DNA of 63,180 bases from Bradyrhizobiaceae bacterium. Lineage in GTDB: Bacteria > Pseudomonadota > Alphaproteobacteria > Rhizobiales > Xanthobacteraceae. The notes below the pieces were generated by a model that was given only the letters and a program-made list of their open reading frames with translations, did not search any database and was not told the DNA's origin. This document shows, in pieces, positions 9,040-16,280 of this stretch. The stretch is from positions 1,482-64,661 of the forward strand of contig RXJJ01000004.1 of NCBI GenBank assembly GCA_003963145.1. Reading direction: 5' to 3'. Position 1 is the first letter of the stretch, and each line of letters begins with the position of its first letter. A program made the translations under genes and the position numbers.

Positions 9040-10395
9040 ATGTCATCCCGTTCCGGGCATTATTCCGACCATGCCCACCATCATGGGCACGATCACGGCA
9101 GAGTTCCGCAAAGGCGTCCGGCGCAGAATTATGTGCAGCCACGCCAGCCCAAGAACCCCCACGCTTATACCCTCGCCCATCACGGCAAGCAGGTTCGCGT
9201 CGGTCCGGTGGTGTTCTGGATCGTCACAGGCTCGATCATCCTGATGGGCGTATGGTCGGCCGTGACCGCGACCTATTTTGCCTTCCGCGATGACGTGCTG
9301 ACCCGCCTGATCGCCCGGCAGGCCGAAATGCAATACGCCTATGAAGATCGCATTGCCGAACTGCGCGCGAAAATCGACCGCACCACCAGCCGGCAACTGC
9401 TCGATCAGGAGCAATACGATCAGAAGCTGTCGCAGATCATGCGCCGGCAGGCGACACTGGAATCGCGCGCCAACGCGCTCGGGGCCTTGCCCGATCTTGG
9501 CACGACCGGTTCGATCAAGCCGCGCGCCACGCCGGCCGATCTGAATACGTCGGCGACGCCCAAGCCGTCGCCAATCAGCGATACCGTGATTTTCGTTGCA
9601 CCCGCGGACCGTGAAGCCCGCCTCGAATCCCGTCGTCCTGCGGCGGACGTGCGGACCACCGATGTGGCGCAGTCGCGCGGTGTCGACACTACCCTGGCCC
9701 GCCTGCAGACCGCGCTCGATACGATCGAGACCCGTCAGGTCGCAGCTTTAACCACCGCCGAAGACGCCTACGAGGGCCGCCTTCGCAGAATGCGCGGGGT
9801 ATTTACCGATCTCGGCCTGAACATGGCGCAGATGGATGCCGCCACCCCCAAAGGCGGGCTTGGCGGTCCCTTCATTCCGGTGAAGCCTCCGGGCGCGGAT
9901 GCCGGTCCGTTCGAACGACAACTCTACCGGCTGGCATTGACGCGCGGTCAGGTCGATAAACTCAACCGCACCCTGTCACTGGTACCCTATCGCAAGCCGG
10001 TAATCGGCGAAGTCGAATTCACATCCGGGTTTGGCGTTCGCAGCGATCCATTCCTTGGCCGCCCGGCGTTCCATAGCGGTCTGGATTTCCGTGCGTCGAC
10101 GGGCGATCCGGTGCGCGCCACAGCCAATGGCAAAGTTTCAATGGCCGGATGGTCCGGCGGCTACGGGCGTATGGTTGAAGTCGATCACGGCAATGGTCTT
10201 GCGACACGCTACGGCCACCTCTCGGAAATCAAGGTCAAGGTTGGCGACGTCATCAAGATCGGACAGGTAATCGGGGAAGTCGGCTCAACAGGCCGTTCCA
10301 CGGGACCGCATCTGCATTACGAAACACGCATCGACGGCGAGGCAGTCGATCCGCAGAAATTCCTGCGTGCGGGAATCCGGCTTAGCCAGGGCTGA
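9040..10395 (+). CDS. M23 family murein endopeptidase with His-rich N-terminus
   Basis: A 451-residue single-pass membrane protein. The ATG at 9040 follows AGGAG and is preferred over an upstream TTG. Residues 1-50 are cytoplasmic and very rich in histidine (HAHHHGHDHG). A transmembrane segment follows (VVFWIVTGSIILMGVW), then coiled-coil stretches (about 100-160 and 220-280), and a C-terminal LytM/M23 domain. Its zinc ligands are visible as H345 and D349 in HSGLDF and H424/H426 in HLHY. Such proteins cleave peptidoglycan crosslinks or, if degenerate, activate amidases. All metal ligands are present here, so it is probably active. An AmiC-type amidase lies 4 kb away. Confidence 0.92.
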   Translation: MSSRSGHYSDHAHHHGHDHGRVPQRRPAQNYVQPRQPKNPHAYTLAHHGKQVRVGPVVFWIVTGSIILMGVWSAVTATYFAFRDDVLTRLIARQAEMQYAYEDRIAELRAKIDRTTSRQLLDQEQYDQKLSQIMRRQATLESRANALGALPDLGTTGSIKPRATPADLNTSATPKPSPISDTVIFVAPADREARLESRRPAADVRTTDVAQSRGVDTTLARLQTALDTIETRQVAALTTAEDAYEGRLRRMRGVFTDLGLNMAQMDAATPKGGLGGPFIPVKPPGADAGPFERQLYRLALTRGQVDKLNRTLSLVPYRKPVIGEVEFTSGFGVRSDPFLGRPAFHSGLDFRASTGDPVRATANGKVSMAGWSGGYGRMVEVDHGNGLATRYGHLSEIKVKVGDVIKIGQVIGEVGSTGRSTGPHLHYETRIDGEAVDPQKFLRAGIRLSQG

Positions 10396-10400
10396 AGGTT

Positions 10401-11532
10401 CTAGTCGACATCCTCGACAGCGCCAGGCGATGTGCCGAAAGCCTTCTGCGCCAGTGTCGCAGCCATGAACTCGTCGAGATCGCCGTTGAGCACGCCCTGC
10501 GTATCGGACGTCTGCACGCCGGTGCGCAGATCCTTCACCATCTGATAGGGCTGCAAAACATACGACCTGATCTGGTGACCCCAGCCGATGTCGGTCTTGG
10601 CGGCCTGATCGGCGGCAGCCTGATCCTCACGCTTTTTCAGTTCAACCTCATACAGGCGCGCGCGCAGCATGTCCCACGCCTGCGCGCGGTTCTTGTGCTG
10701 GGAGCGGCCGGCCTGACAAACGACAGCGATGCCGGTCGGGATATGGGTCAGACGCACCGCGGATTCCGTCTTGTTGACGTGCTGGCCGCCCGCGCCTCCT
10801 GATCGCATCGTATCGACGCGAACGTCGGCTTCATTGATGTTGATCTGAATTCGGTCATCCACCACGGGAAAAACCGCGACGCTCGAAAACGACGTATGCC
10901 GCCGCGCGTTCGAATCGTAGGGCGATATCCGCACGAGGCGGTGTACCCCGCCTTCGGTTTTCAGCCAGCCATAGGCGTTATGACCCTTGATCTGAAGGGT
11001 CGCCGATTTGATACCCGCCTCTTCGCCTGGCGTTTCTTCAAGCACCTCGATCTTGTAGCCATGCTGCTCGGCCCAGCGCGTATACATGCGCAGCAGCATC
11101 GAGGCCCAGTCCTGGCTCTCGGTGCCGCCGGCACCGGCATGAACTTCCAGATAGCTGTCGTTGGCGTCGGCCTCGCCCGAGAGCAACGCTTCAAGCTCCT
11201 GACGCGCGACGTCCTTTTTCAAGGCCTTTAATGCATTCTCGGCTTCAAGGACGACGCTTTCATCCTTCTCGCTTTCACCGAGCTCGATCATGCCCACCTG
11301 ATCCTCGAGCTCGCGCTCGATGCGGCCGATGCCCGAGAGCTGCGATTCGAGCGAGGTCCGCTCCTGCATCAGCTTTTGCGCTTTCTGCGGATCGTTCCAG
11401 AGGTTCGGATCTTCGGCGAGTGCGTTCAGTTCGGCCAGACGCGCGGTTGCGGCATCGACGTCAAAGATGCCTCCTCAGCAGCCCGGCTGACTGCTTGATC
11501 TCTTCGACAAGACGTTCAATTTCAGGACGCAT
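10401..11532 (-). CDS. prfB: Peptide chain release factor 2, expressed by +1 programmed frameshift
   Basis: RF2 terminates translation at UGA and UAA. The gene starts at the ATG at 11532 and reads 23 codons ([20 protein letters not shown]...) into an in-frame TGA at 11461-11463. A +1 shift at CTT TGA C continues in the frame that runs to 10401, giving about 376 residues. The body carries the codon-recognition loop as [10 protein letters not shown] (SPY instead of the textbook SPF) and the peptidyl-tRNA hydrolysis motif [13 protein letters not shown]. Annotation of the long frame alone would miss the first about 54 residues. It lies downstream of mrcA on the same strand and converges with the M23 gene. 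Confidence 0.96.
11460..11475 (-). promoter_or_regulatory. prfB: prfB programmed +1 frameshift site
   Basis: Reading the minus strand, an internal Shine-Dalgarno AGGAGG (11470-11475) is followed after three bases by the slippery CTT TGA C. This is the same arrangement as in E. coli prfB, where low RF2 lets the ribosome pause at UGA and slip forward. It is autogenous control: plentiful RF2 terminates at the UGA, scarce RF2 allows synthesis. Confidence 0.95.
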
Positions 11533-11554
11533 TATAAATCCGGTTCGACGAGCC

Positions 11555-11572
11555 GGACGCCGTGCGGCGTCC
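11555..11572 (-). other. Hairpin in the mrcA-prfB gap
   Basis: A perfect seven-base stem (GGACGCC with GGCGTCC) around a four-base loop lies 22 bases before the prfB start. It has no T-run, so it is not a clear intrinsic terminator. It may mark a processing point or partial terminator between mrcA and prfB. Confidence 0.4.
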
Positions 11573-11665
11573 GTTGATTCCATGTTCAGGTGGCGCAGGA
11601 CTTAACCTCTCGCACGCCATGGCGCAATCGGGCGGATGTCCCTGCAGGGAGCGTTCAGGCGGGCT

Positions 11666-14155
11666 TCAATACAAACCGCCGGTTCCCGGACGGATCACGG
11701 CACCGGCGGCATCCGGCGAGACCATCAGGGTGCGGCCATCAGCATCCGCCACGCCCATCGAGGAATAATTATCCGGCGGCGCGGTGCCCGGCTTGAACGC
11801 TTCGAGGATGGTGCGGCTGCTGTCCGGCCCTGCCCGCATTCCTGTCTTCAGATCGATGCGGATCAGCTTGATGCCTGCAGGGACGCGGAAGGGCACCGCC
11901 GGCTTGTCGGCAAGCGCGACCTTGAAGAAATCCCTCGCCACTGGCGCGGCCAGATGGCCGCCGGTGCCGCCACGGCCGAGCGCCTTCGGCTTGTCATAAC
12001 CAAGATACAGGCCGCACACCACGTCCGGCGAAAAGCCGATAAACCAGGCGTCCTTTTCGTCATTGGTGGTGCCGGTCTTGCCGGCGATCGGTTTGCCGAC
12101 ATCGCGCACGACCGTCGCCGTACCGCGCTGGACCACGCCTTCCATCATCGAGGTGATCTGATACGCCGTCATCGGATCGAGCACCTGCTCGCGGCGATCG
12201 ACCAGCGTCGGTTCCGGCTGGTTCTTCCAGCCTTCCGGCGCGTCGCAGCCGCGACATTCACGCTGGTCATGCTTGAAGATGGTGTGGCCGTAGCGGTCCT
12301 GAATGCGATCGATCAGCGTCGCCTTCACTCGCTTGCCGCCATTGGCGATCATCGAATAGGCGGTGACCATGCGCATCACCGTCGTTTCGCCCGCGCCAAG
12401 CGCGTAGGACAGATAATTCGGCAATTCGTCATAGACGCCGAACCTTTTGGCGTATTCGCCGATGATCGGCATGCCGATATCCTGCGCCAGACGCACCGTC
12501 ATGTTGTTGACGGAGTGTTCGAGACCGAAGCGCAGCGTCTGTGGACCGTAATATTTGCCGGTCGAATAGTTTTCCGGACGCCAGACGCCAAGTCCGGCAC
12601 CCTGATCGATCTCGATCGGAGCGTCGACCACGATGCTCGCCGGGGTGTAGCCGTTATCGAGAGCCGTCGAATACACGATCGGCTTGAATGACGAACCAGG
12701 CTGACGATAAGCCTGCGTCGCCCGGTTGAACTGGCTCTGGTCGAACGAGAAACCGCCAGCCATGGCAAGCACGCGGCCGGTGTTCGGATCCATCACCACC
12801 AAGCCGCCGGAAATTTCGGGAATCTGACGCAGCCGGTATTGTCCGTCCACGACCTTGCCGTCCTTCGACAGCAATGGATCGACATAGACCACATCGCCAG
12901 CGCTCAAAACCTGGGAGACGGCTGTCGGCGTGCGTCCGCGCTGCGGACCGGCGGTCGGCTTGGCCCAGCGAACACCGTCCAGCGTCACGAGTCCGGTCTC
13001 TCGTGCTTTCGAAACCGCGCCGCCAAGTTCGCGTGGCGGCTGAAAGCCTATGCGCGCCGACTGGTCGCTCGTTTCAAGCACGACAGCCATCCGCCACGGC
13101 GAAATATCGGACAACGACTTGATGTCCGCGAGCTTGACGCCCCAGTCCCCGGTCAGGTCGATCTTGTTCTGCGCACCGCGCCAGCCCACCGACTCGTCGT
13201 AATTGACGAGCCCGGTCACCATCGCCTTGCGCGCCATGACCTGCAATTTCGGATCGAGCGTGGTGCGGACAGAAAGACCGCCCTCGTAGAGCTTTTTCTC
13301 GCCGTAGCGATCGAGAACGTCGCGCCGAACTTCCTCGGCGAAATATTCGCCCGCGAAAATGTGCGCGGCATTCGAGCGATTCGTCACGACCAGCGGCTCC
13401 TTGCGCGCGGCCGCGGCGTCGGACTGCTTGATCCAGCCGTTTTCGGCCAGACGATCGATCACATAGTTGCGGCGTTCGACGGCGCGGTCACGGTTACGCA
13501 CGGGATGGAGCGCGGCCGGAGCCTTCGGCAACGCTGCGAGATAAGCGGCTTCCGCGATGGTGAGCTCGTTCACCGACTTGTCGAAATAGACCAGCGAAGC
13601 CGCGGCGATGCCGTACGCGCCAAGGCCGAGATAGATTTCGTTCAGATACAGTTCGAGAATCTTTTCCTTGCTGTAGGTGCGCTCGATACGCATCGCCAGC
13701 AGCGCTTCCTTGATCTTGCGCGTGAACGAGACTTCGTTGGTCAGAAGGAAGTTCTTGGCCACCTGCTGGGTGATGGTGGATGCGCCCTGCGGACGGCGGT
13801 TCGATCCGTAATTCTGCGCGTAAAGCACCACGGCGCGCGCAAGGCCCGTGAAGTCGATGCCGCCATGCTCATAGAAATTCTTGTCCTCGGCCGCGAGGAA
13901 GGCGTTGATCACCTGCTTGGGGATCGCCTGAATGGGCAGATAGAGGCGGCGTTCCTTGGAATATTCGCCGAGCAACGAGCCGTCGGACGCGTGAATGCGC
14001 GTCATCACGGGCGGTTCGTAATCCTGCAATTGCGAATAGTCCGGCAGGTCCTTCGAGTAATGCCAGATCAGGCCGGCCACACCAGCCACGCCGACAAGAA
14101 ACACGATCGTTCCGGCCGCGAACAGGAATCCCATGAACCGCAAGAGCAATCGCAT
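11666..14155 (-). CDS. mrcA: Penicillin-binding protein 1A (bifunctional class A PBP)
   Basis: An 829-residue inner membrane peptidoglycan synthase. One transmembrane anchor (residues 8-30) is followed by a GT51 glycosyltransferase domain with the catalytic glutamate E90 in AAEDKNFYEHGG, then an OB-like insert, then a transpeptidase domain. That domain has the SxxK motif (S488-SFK in RQPGSSFKPIVY), the SVNN motif and the KTGTTN box. It polymerises glycan strands and crosslinks stem peptides, and is the target of beta-lactams. Length matches alphaproteobacterial PBP1a. It lies between the amiC-type gene and prfB on the same strand. Confidence 0.96.
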   Translation of the reverse strand: MRLLLRFMGFLFAAGTIVFLVGVAGVAGLIWHYSKDLPDYSQLQDYEPPVMTRIHASDGSLLGEYSKERRLYLPIQAIPKQVINAFLAAEDKNFYEHGGIDFTGLARAVVLYAQNYGSNRRPQGASTITQQVAKNFLLTNEVSFTRKIKEALLAMRIERTYSKEKILELYLNEIYLGLGAYGIAAASLVYFDKSVNELTIAEAAYLAALPKAPAALHPVRNRDRAVERRNYVIDRLAENGWIKQSDAAAARKEPLVVTNRSNAAHIFAGEYFAEEVRRDVLDRYGEKKLYEGGLSVRTTLDPKLQVMARKAMVTGLVNYDESVGWRGAQNKIDLTGDWGVKLADIKSLSDISPWRMAVVLETSDQSARIGFQPPRELGGAVSKARETGLVTLDGVRWAKPTAGPQRGRTPTAVSQVLSAGDVVYVDPLLSKDGKVVDGQYRLRQIPEISGGLVVMDPNTGRVLAMAGGFSFDQSQFNRATQAYRQPGSSFKPIVYSTALDNGYTPASIVVDAPIEIDQGAGLGVWRPENYSTGKYYGPQTLRFGLEHSVNNMTVRLAQDIGMPIIGEYAKRFGVYDELPNYLSYALGAGETTVMRMVTAYSMIANGGKRVKATLIDRIQDRYGHTIFKHDQRECRGCDAPEGWKNQPEPTLVDRREQVLDPMTAYQITSMMEGVVQRGTATVVRDVGKPIAGKTGTTNDEKDAWFIGFSPDVVCGLYLGYDKPKALGRGGTGGHLAAPVARDFFKVALADKPAVPFRVPAGIKLIRIDLKTGMRAGPDSSRTILEAFKPGTAPPDNYSSMGVADADGRTLMVSPDAAGAVIRPGTGGLY

Positions 14156-14324
14156 TCGTCAATCCGTCCCGTTCCGCAGGCTGATATTCCGGGTCCAATG
14201 GCCCGTATCGGTCACGCCTCGACGCTTTCGGCCAGAATCATAGCATTCTGGTGGCGGTTACGGGTGGCCGATTCAACATATTATGCCGAATTCTATACGT
14301 CCGGCGCTGTGTCAAAACGAGGGC

Positions 14325-15626
14325 CTAATTGGAGGTATTGGCAGTTCCGGCAACGCGTTTTCCGAAGAAGGCATCGACCGCGGTGTTGACGGATCCGACT
14401 GTTTTCGACCGCCAGCCTTCCGATACCAGATGCTGCAAGTCGTCCTTGTTCGAGACGTACCCCAGTTCGATCAGAACGGAGGGCACATCGTGAGCCTTCA
14501 GAACTTTAAAACCCGCCGATTTTAGCGGGTTTTTGTGCATCCGGGCCACGCCTTTCATCTCGTTGAACAGGGTCTTGGCGAACCGGGTCGAGAAGGCACG
14601 CGTTTCGCGCTGGGTCAGATCGATCAGGATGTCGGCGACGTCGGTCGGCTCTTCCGTCAGGTTGATACCGGCGATGGCGTCGGCCTTGTTCTCGGATTCG
14701 GCCAGTTTTTCGGCTTCGGAATCCGACGCCTTGTCGGACAAGGTGTAGATGGTCGCGCCCTGAGCGTCGCCCTCGCTCTTTGGCAGGGAGTCGGCGTGGA
14801 TGGACACAAACAGCGCCGCGGTCTCCTTGCGGGCGATTTTCACCCGGTCACCGAGCGGCACAAAAGTATCGTCACTGCGGGTCATGACCACGCGGTATTT
14901 GCCGCCTTTCTCGATGCGGTCGCGCAGCGCCAGCGCAAAGCTCAGCACGAGGTCCTTCTCGTTTTCACCGCTCGTAGCAACGGTGCCGTTATCGATACCG
15001 CCGTGGCCCGGATCGAGCACGATCACGGGACGTGTGTCCGGTGCCTTGAGCGGCGTCGCACCGGTTTCGTCGGGAGCGGCGTCGGCGAAAACCGCCGGGC
15101 GAATTTCTGGCTTGCCGGATTGATCCTGCGTCTGCAACGCGGCCGCCTTGAAGGCGGCGCGGTCCACCGCCGACAGTTCGACGACAAGGCGCGGCGGCTG
15201 CCCATTGGCGGCATCCAGCACATAGGATTTTTCGATCCTGGAGGGGCCGGCCAAATCCAGCACAACGCGCGACGCGCCTGGCATTACCATGCCGTAACGA
15301 AACGAACGGATCAGGCCGCGTCCCGTCGTGCCGCTGCCGGCAGACAGGTTAAACGTGACCTGCGGGATATCGACCACCACACGATAGGGATCCGACAGTG
15401 CGAAGGCGCGCACATCAACCTTGCGGTCAAGATCGAGAATGAACCGGGTCTGCTTGTCGTCTCCCGCGATCCGGGCGTCGGACGCGACCGGAAGCGTTTC
15501 CGCAACCGCCGGATGTGGCGCGACGGTCTCGACCGCGCGCACGACCGAGCCCGGGACGGCAAGACACAGGATCCCGCCGGCCAACGTAAAAGCCTTTAGA
15601 TTCAAGGTGTTTGCTCGGGTTTTCAA
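14325..15626 (-). CDS. N-acetylmuramoyl-L-alanine amidase (AMIN plus Amidase_3)
   Basis: A 433-residue periplasmic zinc amidase of the AmiC type, which removes stem peptides from glycan strands at division. The start is a TTG at 15626, ten bases after GGAGG, and no better start is visible. An N-terminal signal peptide (FTLAGGILCLAVPGSVVRA) is followed by an AMIN domain (about 50-150, septal targeting) and the Amidase_3 catalytic domain beginning at VIVLDPGHGGIDNG, with SIHADS further on. It lies upstream of mrcA on the same strand, 169 bases away. In related species this pair is conserved. Confidence 0.93.
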   Translation of the reverse strand: MKTRANTLNLKAFTLAGGILCLAVPGSVVRAVETVAPHPAVAETLPVASDARIAGDDKQTRFILDLDRKVDVRAFALSDPYRVVVDIPQVTFNLSAGSGTTGRGLIRSFRYGMVMPGASRVVLDLAGPSRIEKSYVLDAANGQPPRLVVELSAVDRAAFKAAALQTQDQSGKPEIRPAVFADAAPDETGATPLKAPDTRPVIVLDPGHGGIDNGTVATSGENEKDLVLSFALALRDRIEKGGKYRVVMTRSDDTFVPLGDRVKIARKETAALFVSIHADSLPKSEGDAQGATIYTLSDKASDSEAEKLAESENKADAIAGINLTEEPTDVADILIDLTQRETRAFSTRFAKTLFNEMKGVARMHKNPLKSAGFKVLKAHDVPSVLIELGYVSNKDDLQHLVSEGWRSKTVGSVNTAVDAFFGKRVAGTANTSN

Positions 15627-16280
15627 CGAATCCGAACCTCCGAACGCCCCTTTTAACCCAATAGGACTCGCCGGTTAACCGGGCCTTACCCACGCGGCAG
15701 CGATAAACAGGTGAGTGTTGCTGCGGCGCGACGCTTCCCTTGCCAGTCCGGGGCAAGCACCGTATGTTTGTTGTGCTGACGGTTCTTAAACTCCCGGTTG
15801 CACCGTGTTCAGCCTTCTCGTGTCGCGTCAGGCACGCATTCGTTTCAAGTGACGTTTGCAGCTCGGACGCATTCAGCCCATCCCCGACCAGCGCAGCGCG
15901 CGATCGACAAGGAGCGGCTCGTACAGGCAGGGGTGGCCAGGACAACTGCAAAACAACCGCCCCAAACGCGCAATCTGCGCCTACGCCACCGGCAGCAACG
16001 AACAAGGCGGCCTTTTGCCGCCACATTGATTAGACGGGCCGACGCTTGATGCGCCAGACTGTAATGCCGATCGGAACCGGCACTCCGGTTCTCTCAACCG
16101 CACAAACGAAGCGACGCGATATCTTCGCGCGCCGCGTTTCTCCGGGGTTGAAGTCGGCACGGCGCTTCGATCCGCGTTTAGGCCTTCCCCTCACCCCCGA
16201 ATCAGGTGGACCGTCGCTTCTTACGGCCGCGCGTTACGCGCAGGCCGCCACGCGGCCTTTCCGCCCTCAAGAGTTCCAAA
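15627..16280. promoter_or_regulatory. Long divergent control region between amiC and rne
   Basis: A 654-base stretch with no convincing gene. It must contain the amiC promoter (leftward) and the rne promoter and leader (rightward). Visible structure includes a 12-base palindrome CCGGTTAACCGG at 15671-15682 and a seven-base-pair hairpin GAACCGG-CACT-CCGGTTC at 16074-16091 within the probable rne leader. In other bacteria RNase E controls its own mRNA through a long 5' leader; the size here would allow that, but no known leader motif is recognisable. Confidence 0.45.

Noticed and set aside
12839-14389. 516-residue plus-strand open frame
   Set aside because: It is antisense to the PBP1a gene, whose catalytic motifs are all intact.
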